From Candidatus Avelusimicrobium stercoris (GTDB taxonomy: Bacteria > Elusimicrobiota > Elusimicrobia > Elusimicrobiales > Elusimicrobiaceae), in assembly GCA_002432025.1 (NCBI GenBank), contig DJFE01000021.1, positions 1 to 64,000 on the forward strand: DNA of 64,000 nt, read 5' to 3'. Shown here piece after piece: positions 8,160-16,715 of the stretch. The position numbers were made by a program, and so were the translations under genes. Each line of letters begins with the position of its first letter. Position 1 is the stretch's first letter. Under the pieces are notes generated by a model. The model did no database searches. It saw nothing but the letters and a program-made list of their open reading frames with translations, and had not been told where the DNA came from.

Positions 8160-8385
8160 TCAGGGGGCGTCATCCCGGAGTGCTTTTATCCGGGATCTGT
8201 CGTTGCCGTGGTTGTCATCCCCGAGGAATTTAGTCGGGGATCTGTTGTTTCGTAAGAGGACAACCACGGCAAAAACAGATTCCCGACTACGACTTTCGGG
8301 AATGACAACTAAAAGGAAAAAGTTGTTATAAAAAGAGGTCATCCTGAACAGGTGGCCCGCAGGGTTTTCAGAATCTACTTTTGGG
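8160..8385. repeat. Mosaic of dispersed repeats upstream of the broken surface gene
   Basis: Four pieces: GTCATCCCGGAG...CCGGGATCTG, GTCATCCCCGAGG...TCGGGGATCTGTTG, ACAGATTCCCGACTACGAC then TTTCGGGAATGAC, and GAGGTCATCCTGAACAGG with GCCCGCAGGGTTTTCAGAATC. 8386-8553 holds a long T-tract and the leader of the next gene, with no other gene. Confidence 0.75.
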
Positions 8386-8553
8386 GCTTTTTGTCGTTGT
8401 TGTTTGGCAGTTGTTCATAAAGGGGTTGTTTTGTTTTTTTTTTTGTTAAAATTTTGATAAATTGCGGTGGTCGTACCCGGATGTATCTGTTGTATAAAAA
8501 CGCGTATAAAGGGCCATTTTGCTCAAATATAAAGGCCTTAAAAAGGAGGAAAA

Positions 8554-9775
8554 ATGAAAGAATTTATAGATAGTTTGTTGCTATTGTCGTCATCCTGGAA
8601 AGTTGTAGTCCAGGATCTGTTGTTATTAAAAAAGGAAAACGACAGATTCCCGATTAGAACACTCGGGAATGACCACAATAATAACGACAGTTCCCATAAC
8701 CCTGCGGGCCGCACCCTAGCGGGCCGCCAATTCCTCGGGGATGACGGCAACAACCTTGCTTGGGGTAGCCGCACGGCAAGTGCCCTTGTCAAGCAGTTGG
8801 GTGCTGTGGTATTTATTTGTCTGTTTGCAACGGTAAATGCCCCGGCGGAAAATTTCCGCTGTGTCGTATAACCCGTCCCGTATGGGTGATTATGTCTATT
8901 TAAAGGTGGCCGATAAGGCTAATTTAAAGGGTGGTATTGAGTCTAATACAATGACGGTTCGCTCTGGTGGCACGGTGAGTGCGAGTTCGCCCAATTTAAA
9001 TTATGACGTCCCCGCCGTAGTGGGCGCTTCGGGCTCCACCTTGGATATGCCGAACACGGCTATTCACGGAAGCAATGCTAATACTTATAACGGTTATCAG
9101 TCCGTAAACAGCGGTACGCCTAGTGCACTTTTGAATAATGTTTATGTAAACGGCGGACAAACAACGATTAAAAACGATTCGTATATTTCTACGTTAGACG
9201 CAGTAAATAGACTTAAACAAAAGGCGGCAACTCTGCGCGCTAATAAACTTTCAGTCAGCGGTTCGGAGAATGCGAGCCTTTACGACGGCGAGACGACGGA
9301 CGGGTTTACGTTGGCTGGGAACGATATTCCGCAGCCGACGTCTTCGCACGTGAACACGGGTTCTGCATTAAGCAATTGCACGCTCAAATGGGAAGAGCGG
9401 GTAACGAGCGATAACCAAAAGGTAAAACTTTTGGCTTTGGTGAATTGCAATGGGGAAACTCCTAGTATTCCTGGTGATCCCGGACTGGAGCCTTTGGACC
9501 CTTGCGAAAATATTGCATACAAAGGCAGCCATAAGGCCGAGTGTTGTTTTTTAGCCCCTATGGAGCCGCCAGACGGGATATGTTATAAATGGGATTGGGT
9601 TTATGTTGTCGGTGGGGAGAGGTATGATGCGAGTTGTACACTCCCTGAAAGCAAAAAAACCTGTAATGTCGCCTGCTCTAGTCGATATCAACGTTGCGAT
9701 GTAGAATATTGTAGTGACCGCCAGATGTTAATTACTGAGCATTATCAGTGTGGTGTCGTTAGAAACGGTTGGTAA
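8554..9775 (+). pseudogene. Broken secreted Cys-rich protein: repeat inserted in signal peptide region plus frameshift
   Basis: A strong AAGGAGG precedes the ATG at 8554. The first frame reads MKEFIDSLL, then runs in frame through about 170 bases of dispersed repeat (8587-8755), then continues into a typical signal peptide core (VKQLGAVVFICLFATVNA) and stops at 8871. The rest of the protein lies in the next frame, open from about 8837 to 9775: a repeat-type region (ANLKGGIESNTMTVRSGG) and a C-terminal Cys-rich domain (about 14 Cys) like the gene at 1-936. A downstream ATG at 8884 lacks a ribosome site and would lose the export signal. I read it as a gene disrupted by a repeat and a one-base shift; a sequencing error at the shift is possible. 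Confidence 0.65.
8587..8755. repeat. Dispersed repeats inside the coding frame
   Basis: GTCATCCTGGAAAG...AGTCCAGGATCTG, ACAGATTCCCGATTAG...CTCGGGAATGAC, and CCTGCGGGCCGCACCCTAG plus CGGGCCGCC...CCTCGGGGATGACGG. The last is the inverted form of the block at 3310-3372. All three are read through in frame 1 without a stop. Confidence 0.75.
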
Positions 9776-9794
9776 AGAAGTTTTTCCACATAAA

Positions 9795-9829
9795 AACCGC
9801 CCCGGGAGATGTAAACCCCCGGGGCGGTT
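9795..9829. terminator. Bidirectional terminator
   Basis: AACCGCCCCGGG/CCCGGGGCGGTT perfect 12-bp stem between the convergent broken surface gene and the phosphate transporter. Confidence 0.82.
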
Positions 9830-9845
9830 CCTTTAATAAATTTCC

Positions 9846-10895
9846 TTATTTAATAAGCCACGTTTTTAGCAGGTAGCAGGCGGCGGAAATCAGGGCCGCG
9901 GCGGGAATCGTAATAAACCAAGCCCACACAATGCGGTTGGCTACGCCCCAGCGCACGCACGACAAACGGCGCAGAGAGCCGATACCCACAATCGCGCCCG
10001 TAATCGTATGCGTGGTGCTGACGGGTACGCCCAACAAAGAGGCGATAAACAGCGAAATAGCCGAGCCAGACTCTGCGCAAAAGCCGTCCACCGGGCGCAA
10101 GCGGGTAATCTTCTGCCCCATTGTTTTGACAATTCTCCACCCGCCGGAAAGTGTGCCGAGCGCAATAGATCCGTGGCACAAAAGTACCACCGAAAGCGGC
10201 ACAATAAACGCGCCTTGTGCTACTTGGTGCATTTCTTCGTGTGTGAGCAGAAAGTCCCGGATGGGGGCCGCTTCCTGCCCGGCAAGTCCGCCCAAAAGGA
10301 GCATACTGATAATGCCCATAGTCTTTTGCGCGTCGTTGCCACCGTGGCCCAAGGAATAAGCGGCGGCGGAGAGCAATTGCCCTTTGCGGAAGAAATGGTC
10401 CACCTTGTAGGGATTAAACGGGCGGCAAATGTTAAAGACTACCGTGCCGATAATAATGCTGAGCAAAAAGCCCAAGAGGGGGGATAAAAAGATAAATAGA
10501 ATCGTCTTTAAAATCCCGCCTGCAACGAGGGCATTTAGCCCGCCCTTTACAAAGCCTGCCCCGATGAGGCCACCGATGAGCGCGTGCGAGGAACTGGACG
10601 GCAAGCCCCACCACCAAGTAAGGATGTTCCAACCGCAGGCTCCCATTAATGCGCCAAAGACGAGGTTGGCGTCCACAAAGTGAATATCCACAATGCCCGC
10701 GCCGATGGTTTTGGCTACGCCTGTATGAAAGACCAAAAAGGCTACAAAGTTAAAAAACGCCGCCCACGCCACCGCCACCTTGGGCGATAACACGCGCGTG
10801 GAAACCACCGTAGCCACTGAGTTGGCCGCATCGTGGAAGCCGTTTAAATAATCAAAGAATAACGCCAAAATAATTAGGAAGATAATCCACAACAT
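9846..10895 (-). CDS. pit: PiT-family inorganic phosphate transporter
   Basis: 349 residues, polytopic. The N-terminal family signature NGFHDAANSVAT and the second repeated signature SLGHGGNDAQKTMG are both present, along with the loop WWGLPSSSSHALIGG and its C-terminal counterpart GVPVSTTHTITGA. These inverted repeats define the Na+- or H+-coupled low-affinity phosphate carrier fold. GGAG precedes the ATG. It follows the DUF47/PhoU-like gene by 11 bases in one operon, the usual arrangement for Pit and its accessory protein. It ends at a bidirectional terminator. Confidence 0.93.
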   Translation of the reverse strand: MLWIIFLIILALFFDYLNGFHDAANSVATVVSTRVLSPKVAVAWAAFFNFVAFLVFHTGVAKTIGAGIVDIHFVDANLVFGALMGACGWNILTWWWGLPSSSSHALIGGLIGAGFVKGGLNALVAGGILKTILFIFLSPLLGFLLSIIIGTVVFNICRPFNPYKVDHFFRKGQLLSAAAYSLGHGGNDAQKTMGIISMLLLGGLAGQEAAPIRDFLLTHEEMHQVAQGAFIVPLSVVLLCHGSIALGTLSGGWRIVKTMGQKITRLRPVDGFCAESGSAISLFIASLLGVPVSTTHTITGAIVGIGSLRRLSCVRWGVANRIVWAWFITIPAAALISAACYLLKTWLIK

Positions 10896-10906
10896 AGCGG
10901 GCTCCG

Positions 10907-11524
10907 TTAATTATTTTTAACCAAAATAGATTCCACCATATTGGCGGCATATTCGCAAAAGTCGGTTACCGTTTCGCCCAGTTCGTAGAGTTCCTTTTGT
11001 TTCAAAATCATAATGGGGTCTTTTTCGTTTTCAAACAAATAGGTAATAGCTTCGTCGCGCAGGACGTCGCCCTCGTTTTCCAAGCGGTTGATTTCCACGC
11101 ATTGGATAAGGGTTTCCTTCATATTTTTGTTGCTGCGCAGGGACGAAAGGGCCTTTTGGAGCGCCTTGGAGGTTTGGGCAATGGTATGCCCCATTTTTTT
11201 GCTGTATTCGGTCGGCTTTTGGATTTTGTACATACAAAAGCGGTTCGCCAGCAGGTAAATGCTATCTACAATATCGTCCAAGCGGTTGGCTAGGGCCAAA
11301 ATATCCTCGCGGTCAAACGGGGTGATAAAGGTTTCGTTTAACGTGTTAATGGTGGTGTGGGTGAGTTCGTCGCCATAGTGTTCAATTTCGTGCATTTCGC
11401 GGATGTTTTCGGGGGTAAAGTCTCCGCTGTCAACGAGTTTTTTGTAAAACTCGGCCGCGCGGACGATATTTTCGCCCTGCTTATCAAACAAATCAAAAAA
11501 CTTTACTTCTTTGGGTAAGAACAT
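10907..11524 (-). CDS. DUF47 family PhoU-like Pit accessory protein
   Basis: 205 residues from the ATG at 11524 (GGAG seven bases upstream); an upstream in-frame extension lacks a ribosome site and runs into the ackA terminator. All-helical, PhoU-like. Family landmarks: FFDLFDKQGENIVRAAEF, the metal-binding type segment EIEHYGDELTHTTINTL, FDREDILALANRLDDIVD and a second ENEGDVLRDEAI. These proteins associate with Pit transporters and modulate phosphate uptake. It is the first gene of a two-gene operon with pit. Confidence 0.88.
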   Translation of the reverse strand: MFLPKEVKFFDLFDKQGENIVRAAEFYKKLVDSGDFTPENIREMHEIEHYGDELTHTTINTLNETFITPFDREDILALANRLDDIVDSIYLLANRFCMYKIQKPTEYSKKMGHTIAQTSKALQKALSSLRSNKNMKETLIQCVEINRLENEGDVLRDEAITYLFENEKDPIMILKQKELYELGETVTDFCEYAANMVESILVKNN

Positions 11525-11633
11525 AAGTATGCTCCAATTAATTTTTTTTCGTTCATCTTGCATCTTGCGGGCCCGGTGCGAACCTGCTTCGGCCGGGAGG
11601 GTTACATCTGTACTGCTTTTTACTTTAAAAAAA

Positions 11634-11659
11634 CGCCCGTTTGAATAACCAAACGGGCG
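11634..11659 (-). terminator. Terminator of ackA
   Basis: CGCCCGTTTG/CAAACGGGCG stem with a T7 tract on the minus strand, ten bases after the ackA stop. Confidence 0.88.
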
Positions 11660-11668
11660 CACACAAAA

Positions 11669-13033
11669 CTACTTGTTTAACTCCTGCTTTAACTGCTCGG
11701 GCAAATTAACGGCTGCCTTTAACAGGAAGGGGCGTTTTTTAACCTCTTCTATAAAGGCCGCATCGCGCAGTTTGTTGCGGTAGTCTTTCTCTTGGAAGAT
11801 ATAGCGGAACTTGGTATATACATCATACGTTCCGGCCAAGAGGGCCACAATATCTTGCACGCCGACGATTTCTTCATCGGTCGGGATGACAAAGATTTTC
11901 ACCGGCGAATTGTCGGCGGAAATGCGGCACTCGGCTTTGTTGGTGTCGGCGGCGTTGTTGCGCTCCTCGTCCAAGATAATGCCAAAGTTTTCAAGGCCTT
12001 TTAAAATCATTTCGCGGATGTTGGTGGCTCTTTCGCCCACCCCGGCGGTAAAGACAATGCTGTCCAACCGGCCCAAGGCGGCCATATACGCGCCAATGTA
12101 CTTTTTAACGCGGTAGGATTCCACTTCCAAGGCCAGTTTGCACAGTTCGTCGCCGTTGGCGGCACCCTTGCGCACGTCGCGCTGGTCGGCAAAGCGGTCC
12201 CCGGTCAGGGCGTACATACCGCTCTTTTTATTTAAAATGGTGTACATTTCGTCCGGGCTCATATTGAGTTTCTTCATCATATGGAAGCAGATGGACGGAT
12301 CCATATCGCCCGAGCGCGTGCCCATCACAAGGCCTTCTAACGGGGTTAAGCCCATAGAGGTATCCAAGCATTGGCCGTTCTTTACGGCGGTTACGCTGGC
12401 GCCTGCGCCAATGTGGCAGACGATGGTGTTTACCTCATCCACATTCTTGCCCAATAATACGGCGGCGCGGCGGGAAGTATATAAAACAGAAGAGCCGTGG
12501 AAACCATAGCGGCGGATTTGGTAATCGGTGTACCATTTGCGCGGCAACGCATACATATAGGAGGCCGCAGGCATCGTCTGGTGGAAGGCGGTATCCATTA
12601 CGCAAACGTGCGTAACGTTGGGCAGCAGGGCGCGGGCGGCTTCAATACCCATAATGTGCGCCGGGTTGTGCAAGGGGGCCAAGTCGGAAATGTTTTTCAG
12701 TTCCGCTACTACGCTGTCGTCCACGATGACGGATTTGGCAAATTTACCGCCGTGCACGATGCGGTGGCCTACTGCGCTGATGACGTTTACGTTTTCAATT
12801 ACGCCGTGTTCCTTATCGGTCAGCGTTTCAATCACCAGGTTAATGGCGTCTTTGTGGTCTTTGCAATTTCTTTTTAATTCAAAGGAGGGGTATCCGTTGC
12901 GGTCCTGGGAGATGAAGGAACCGTCAATGCCGATGCGTTCTACCGCGCCGGCGCAAAGGCTTTTCTTCTGGTCCCAGTCATATACACTGTACTTGACGGA
13001 AGAACTGCCGCAGTTTAAAAACAATATAATCAT
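11669..13033 (-). CDS. ackA: Acetate kinase
   Basis: 454 residues. Catalyses acetyl phosphate + ADP to acetate + ATP, the substrate-level phosphorylation step of acetate fermentation. Signatures: LFLNCGSSSVKYSVYD at the N-terminus, GHRIVHGGKF, DTAFHQTMP, the RRYGFHGSS motif, HIGAGASVTAV, and the TAGVGERATNIRE region near the end of the kinase core. The protein has about 50 residues beyond the normal end near VGVQDIVALL; this basic, helical extension (EKDYRNKLRDAAFIEEVKKR) is not part of the usual enzyme. No phosphotransacetylase gene is adjacent. Monocistronic with its own terminator. Confidence 0.95.
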   Translation of the reverse strand: MIILFLNCGSSSVKYSVYDWDQKKSLCAGAVERIGIDGSFISQDRNGYPSFELKRNCKDHKDAINLVIETLTDKEHGVIENVNVISAVGHRIVHGGKFAKSVIVDDSVVAELKNISDLAPLHNPAHIMGIEAARALLPNVTHVCVMDTAFHQTMPAASYMYALPRKWYTDYQIRRYGFHGSSVLYTSRRAAVLLGKNVDEVNTIVCHIGAGASVTAVKNGQCLDTSMGLTPLEGLVMGTRSGDMDPSICFHMMKKLNMSPDEMYTILNKKSGMYALTGDRFADQRDVRKGAANGDELCKLALEVESYRVKKYIGAYMAALGRLDSIVFTAGVGERATNIREMILKGLENFGIILDEERNNAADTNKAECRISADNSPVKIFVIPTDEEIVGVQDIVALLAGTYDVYTKFRYIFQEKDYRNKLRDAAFIEEVKKRPFLLKAAVNLPEQLKQELNK

Positions 13034-13145
13034 TTGGTTTAGAATCCTTATATAGGGCTCCCGCAGGAGCGGAATTTTGAAGGAAAATCCTTCCTCATTA
13101 TTATTGTAGCAAAAAGAAACGCGGCGCGTTTGGATTTATAAAGCA

Positions 13146-13172
13146 AGAACCCCGGGGCGGACCCGGGGTTCT
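13146..13172 (-). terminator. Terminator after the MORN-type gene
   Basis: AGAACCCCGGG/CCCGGGGTTCT stem, read on the minus strand, 20 bases past the stop; the following T-tract is short. Confidence 0.7.
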
Positions 13173-13191
13173 GTTGCGGTTACAAATAAGA

Positions 13192-13863
13192 TTAGTGCGC
13201 CTTTTTAAGCGTCAAAACGCCGTCTTCAAAGAACCACTCTTCAATAAGCGCGCCCGTTTCGCTGAATTTTTTGGTTACGCCGTGGGGTTTTCCGTCCTTG
13301 TGGGGGGAGATAAGCGCAATCGTGCCGTTGGGGTGGTAAATAATTTTATCGCCCACGATTTTATCGTTCTTATAGGTGCACTCGGAGCGCAAATCGCCGT
13401 CGGGCGTATAGACCTTGCTCACGCCGTTTAAGTAGCCCTTTTTGTATTCGGCACTTTCCAATACTTTGCCGTCCGGGTAGTATTTTACTTCTTTGCCGTC
13501 TTGGATGTCATCCACGTACGACAATTCCTTATACAGGCGGCCCGTCGGGTGGAAGACGCGGGCTTTGCCTTCCAGCATACCGTCTTTGTAAAATTTTTCA
13601 ATGCTTACTTTGCCGTTTTCAAAGTAAATTTTGCAAATGCCGTTTCTCTGCCCGTTTTTAAATTCGCACTCAAAATAGACTTTGCCGTTTTCAAAAAATT
13701 CCTTTACAATCCCGTCGGGCATCGTGCCGGAGTGTTTTTCAATATCCAGATTTTTATCCAAAGTTTCCTGATACACTTCCTTCCCGTCCACATAGTAAGT
13801 GCGCACAAAACCGACGTGCAACGGGTCGTTTAAACTGGTTGTCTTTCTAATGATATCTACCAT
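13192..13863 (-). CDS. MORN-like (YwqK-type) repeat protein
   Basis: 223 residues from the ATG at 13863, preceded by GGAGGA inside the end of the flavoprotein gene. It consists of about seven tandem units of 20 to 24 residues with the pattern YxxGKxxxExxYKNGxxxGxxKxYxxNG (for example EFKNGQRNGICKIYFENG), each predicted to form a beta hairpin. This is the MORN-2/YwqK repeat. In other bacteria such proteins are annotated as antitoxin-like or envelope proteins, but a specific role cannot be inferred here. No signal peptide. Gap of four bases to the preceding gene, so the two form one operon. Confidence 0.75.
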   Translation of the reverse strand: MVDIIRKTTSLNDPLHVGFVRTYYVDGKEVYQETLDKNLDIEKHSGTMPDGIVKEFFENGKVYFECEFKNGQRNGICKIYFENGKVSIEKFYKDGMLEGKARVFHPTGRLYKELSYVDDIQDGKEVKYYPDGKVLESAEYKKGYLNGVSKVYTPDGDLRSECTYKNDKIVGDKIIYHPNGTIALISPHKDGKPHGVTKKFSETGALIEEWFFEDGVLTLKKAH

Positions 13864-13867
13864 ATGC

Positions 13868-15094
13868 TTATTTCTCCTCCGACGCATTTTTGGCCGCTAT
13901 ATAGCCCGAGGCCCAGGCAAAATGTAAATTAAATCCGCCGCTTTTTCCGTCCACATCCAATAATTCGCCCGTGATAAACAGCCCCGGGCATTTAAGGGAC
14001 TCAAATGTATTATAGTTTATTTCTTTCGTGTTTACACCCCCTGTCGCGGCCATTGCTTCGGTCCACGGGCGCAAGCCTACGGCCGTAAGTGGCCACGCGG
14101 TGAGTGTTTCCCCTATACGTTTTAAACTGTTTGGGGTTTGCTCACGCATAGGGATATTTTTACGAAGCCCTATAAAATCAATCAGCAAATTAGCAATGCT
14201 TTCGTGCAAAATCCCGGCAAAAAAGTCCTTGGGCTTTCTATCGGGGAATTGTTTTAGGCGTTCTTCCAAGAATTTTTTAGGTTCCTTTATTTGCGGGAAA
14301 AAGTTAATCGTAAGCGGCACATTTCCGTGCGTTAGTGCGCGCGATACGGCGGAACTAACGTTAAGTACCGCGGGGCCGTTTACACCGTAATTTGTAAAAA
14401 GAATTTCGCCTTCCGCCCGGGCTAGCAGGGTTTTATCCTGCCAGGCCGACAGTACCACTTGGCTGCGGATACCCGTCAAGCGGGCGACAGCGGTTTCCTT
14501 TACACAGAGCGCGCTTAATGTGGGGCGCGGCGTGATAAGGGTATGGCCCAGTTTTTTGGCGAGTTCGTAGCCCGCGTTTGTGCCCGTTAGTTGCGGGTAC
14601 GCGCACGAACCGCACGCAAGCACCAATTTTTTGGCCTGAAAGGTTTGGCCTTGCTTAGTAGAAAGTAAAAAGGTTTTGCCGTGCTTTACGCGGATTACTT
14701 CTTGCCCGGTTAAAAGTTCGGCCCCGGCCTCTTTTACGGCCAGTTTAAGGGGTTCGGCTACGGCGGTGGATTTGCCCGTCTGCGGGAAAATGCGTCCCAA
14801 GGCTTCCTCTTGCGTGAGTACGCCCAACTGGTGGAAATAATCAAGCGCGTTTTGGAACGAAAATTGTTTTAAGGCGGACGAAATTAACTCCGGGTCCGCG
14901 TGGTAGTATTCGGGCGAGACGTTGGCGTTTGTCAGGTTGCAGCGGCCGTTGCCGCTAACCAAAATTTTGCGTGCGGGCAGGGCGTCTTTTTCCAACAAAA
15001 GCGTTTTTTTGCCGCGGCGAGCGCACTCCCGCGCGCACATTAGCCCGCTGGCACCCGCACCGATAATAATTACGTCGTAGATAGGCAAATTCAT
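13868..15094 (-). CDS. BaiN/HI0933-type flavoprotein (FAD-dependent oxidoreductase)
   Basis: 408 residues from the ATG at 15094. Rossmann FAD-binding motif IIIGAGASGLMCA at the N-terminus, followed by the family stretch ARKILVSGNGRCNLTN, a central LACGSCAYPQLTGTNAGYELA and the C-terminal motif GELLDVDGKSGGFNLHFAWASG, which closes the FAD site. These define the HI0933/BaiN group. Physiological substrates for most members are unknown. A much longer upstream in-frame extension would run over the divergent promoter and is rejected. It is divergent from the secreted protein at 15189. Confidence 0.88.
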   Translation of the reverse strand: MNLPIYDVIIIGAGASGLMCARECARRGKKTLLLEKDALPARKILVSGNGRCNLTNANVSPEYYHADPELISSALKQFSFQNALDYFHQLGVLTQEEALGRIFPQTGKSTAVAEPLKLAVKEAGAELLTGQEVIRVKHGKTFLLSTKQGQTFQAKKLVLACGSCAYPQLTGTNAGYELAKKLGHTLITPRPTLSALCVKETAVARLTGIRSQVVLSAWQDKTLLARAEGEILFTNYGVNGPAVLNVSSAVSRALTHGNVPLTINFFPQIKEPKKFLEERLKQFPDRKPKDFFAGILHESIANLLIDFIGLRKNIPMREQTPNSLKRIGETLTAWPLTAVGLRPWTEAMAATGGVNTKEINYNTFESLKCPGLFITGELLDVDGKSGGFNLHFAWASGYIAAKNASEEK

Positions 15095-15132
15095 TTCATA
15101 CAGTTTAGCAAAAAAAGAGGCGCTTTTCACTC

Positions 15133-15160
15133 TTGACAGTCCGCCGGGTAAGTATATACT
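15133..15160 (+). promoter_or_regulatory. Sigma-70 promoter
   Basis: TTGACA, 16-nt spacer, TATACT, 28 bases before the ATG at 15189. The same TATACT -10 with a 16 to 17 spacer occurs at 15938, 30985 and 31022. Confidence 0.8.
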
Positions 15161-15188
15161 ATAAAAAGTAGCCAAAAAGGAGGGGTTT

Positions 15189-15881
15189 ATGAGAATTGGA
15201 TTTTTACTTTTTATTTTAGGATTGAGCGTTACCGCTTCTGCCCAAATGTACCGCGTGGGGGGAACCTCGCGCGCGAGTTTCGGCTCCCAACAAACGGAAG
15301 AGTCTTCTTCCGCACCTGCCACGCGCACTTTTAGCAGTTACGGCGCGCGCCAGCAACGCACGCAACGGAGCAATAATTCCCAGCCGTCTGCTTCCACCGC
15401 ACAGGCGGATGTTTCCGCCACCCGGCAGACTGCCCCGGCAACAACAGGCAACGCGGCCCCGCAAACTCCGGCCGCGGGTAAAGGGGGGAAGGCAGACCAG
15501 AAGGCCGATAAAAATCAAAAGGCCGACCCCAAAGAGGGGGATAAAAAGGATAGTGGCGACCAACAGCAAGCGCAAGCCGCCGCAATGAGCCAAGTGCAAG
15601 CAATGATGAACAGTTTTGGGCTTTCCGCCCCGCAAACGGGCGTGCCGCAGGCGTGCGGACAAAAGGACCAAAAGACCGCTGGTAACCGGGGCAATACTTC
15701 CCGCGCGGGGAGTGCAGCTTCGTCTAACCGTGGCGGCTCCGCAAATAAGGGCGGCGGAGATAACAACGCGGCTCCGGCGGCAGGTGTGCCGGATATGTCC
15801 GCCATAATGCAGGCGGCAAGTGCCGGGCAGATGCCGGACTTATCGGCCCTAATGGGCGGCCAGAGCGCTGGGAAAAAATAA
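15189..15881 (+). CDS. Secreted low-complexity protein
   Basis: 230 residues. Signal peptide residues 1-18 (FLLFILGLSVTASA), mature start QMYRVGG. The rest is Ala, Gln, Ser, Gly and Lys rich with no regular fold: a basic Lys/Asp stretch near residues 100-120 and Met/Gln-rich helical pieces (AAAMSQVQAMMNSFG, DMSAIMQAASAGQMPDLSA). AAGGAGG is placed correctly. Mature N-terminus shares AQMYR with the outer-membrane type protein at 59299. No homologous domain recognised. Monocistronic between promoter and terminator. Confidence 0.65.
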   Translation: MRIGFLLFILGLSVTASAQMYRVGGTSRASFGSQQTEESSSAPATRTFSSYGARQQRTQRSNNSQPSASTAQADVSATRQTAPATTGNAAPQTPAAGKGGKADQKADKNQKADPKEGDKKDSGDQQQAQAAAMSQVQAMMNSFGLSAPQTGVPQACGQKDQKTAGNRGNTSRAGSAASSNRGGSANKGGGDNNAAPAAGVPDMSAIMQAASAGQMPDLSALMGGQSAGKK

Positions 15882-15902
15882 AGCGTAGATAATTTAGACT
15901 TA

Positions 15903-15934
15903 AAAAATCCCCGGGCGAGTGCCTGGGGATTTTT
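15903..15934 (+). terminator. Intrinsic terminator
   Basis: AAATCCCC plus GGGC paired to GCC plus GGGGATTT (one interruption), followed by T residues, about 20 bases after the stop. Confidence 0.82.
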
Positions 15935-15937
15935 ATC

Positions 15938-15965
15938 TTGACTCTTTGCAAACGGAACTTATACT
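15938..15965 (+). promoter_or_regulatory. Sigma-70 promoter
   Basis: TTGACT, 16-nt spacer, TATACT, about 20 bases before the ATG at 15985; it directly abuts the preceding terminator. Confidence 0.75.
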
Positions 15966-15984
15966 ATATAACAAGGAGAATAAA

Positions 15985-16653
15985 ATGAACCGTTTTCTTA
16001 TGATTAGTTGTATAGTGCTGAGTGCGCCCGCGTTGCAGGCGGCTCCGGTTACGCAGGTTTCCGTGTCCCGTCCGACGACCTCGGTGTCAGTTTCGCGTCC
16101 AACCACGGGGGTTGTTTCTACAAAACCCACTACCGCCGTACAGGTAAAAAAGCCGACAACCTCGGTTACTGTTTCCAAACCGGCCACGTCCGCTTCGTCC
16201 AGCCATCCGGTTACAATGCCCTCCGTCAGCCGTCCGGCTACTACGGTGGAAGTTTCCCGTCCGGAAACGCAATCCTCCGCCACCCGCCCTACAACGGGGG
16301 GAGAAAAAGTGGTTGCCAAAACGGGGAGCAACACTTCGGCTGCGGGCAAAAAGGCCGTTGCTCCAATGTCTCAGGCCCAAACCTCTATGAGCAATTACCA
16401 GCCGATGAAGGCAAAAGATTTTAAGACAACTAAACCGCAGCAGGCGGCGCAGTTAAGCGGGGGAGACACTGGTTTGCAACCGTCGTCCGCTGAACAAGCC
16501 GCCAAGGCTTCGGCCGCGGCTTCTATGAGCGTAGCCAAAGGCAAGGACCCGTCCGCTGCCACCGCGCAGACGATTCAAGGGCAAAATTCGGGTGCGGGCT
16601 CAGCCTTGTTAAACTTGCTTAAACAAAAAGCCGCCGGAAATACCGCCAAATAA
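15985..16653 (+). CDS. Secreted protein with short VSVSRPTT-type tandem repeats
   Basis: 222 residues from the ATG at 15985 (AAGGAG nine bases upstream). Signal peptide ends near ALQAA (residue 18). Residues 20-105 consist of about nine 8-10 residue units of the form V-S-V-S-[RK]-P-[TA]-T, a Pro/Thr/Ser-rich, probably extended stalk. The C-terminal half is Ala/Gln/Ser/Lys rich. Neighbouring copies are also similar at the DNA level (CCGACGACCTCGGT type), so the array could change length by slippage. No known domain. It resembles the preceding secreted protein only in style. Confidence 0.65.
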   Translation: MNRFLMISCIVLSAPALQAAPVTQVSVSRPTTSVSVSRPTTGVVSTKPTTAVQVKKPTTSVTVSKPATSASSSHPVTMPSVSRPATTVEVSRPETQSSATRPTTGGEKVVAKTGSNTSAAGKKAVAPMSQAQTSMSNYQPMKAKDFKTTKPQQAAQLSGGDTGLQPSSAEQAAKASAAASMSVAKGKDPSAATAQTIQGQNSGAGSALLNLLKQKAAGNTAK

Positions 16654-16668
16654 TCTAAGTCCAAAAAA

Positions 16669-16698
16669 TTACCCCGCTAATTTGTGTTAGCGGGGTAA
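16669..16698. terminator. Terminator between convergent genes
   Basis: TTACCCCGCTAA/TTAGCGGGGTAA perfect 12-bp stem, 6-nt loop, A/T-rich on both sides. Confidence 0.85.
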
Positions 16699-16715
16699 AA
16701 TAAAGTCCATTTTTT

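Noticed and set aside
8137..8342. Short frames on both strands before the broken surface gene
   Set aside because: They consist only of dispersed repeats (for example SRSRESVF type peptides).
10008..10487. Plus-strand frames inside the phosphate transporter gene
   Set aside because: Antisense to a well-supported transporter, with no start signals.
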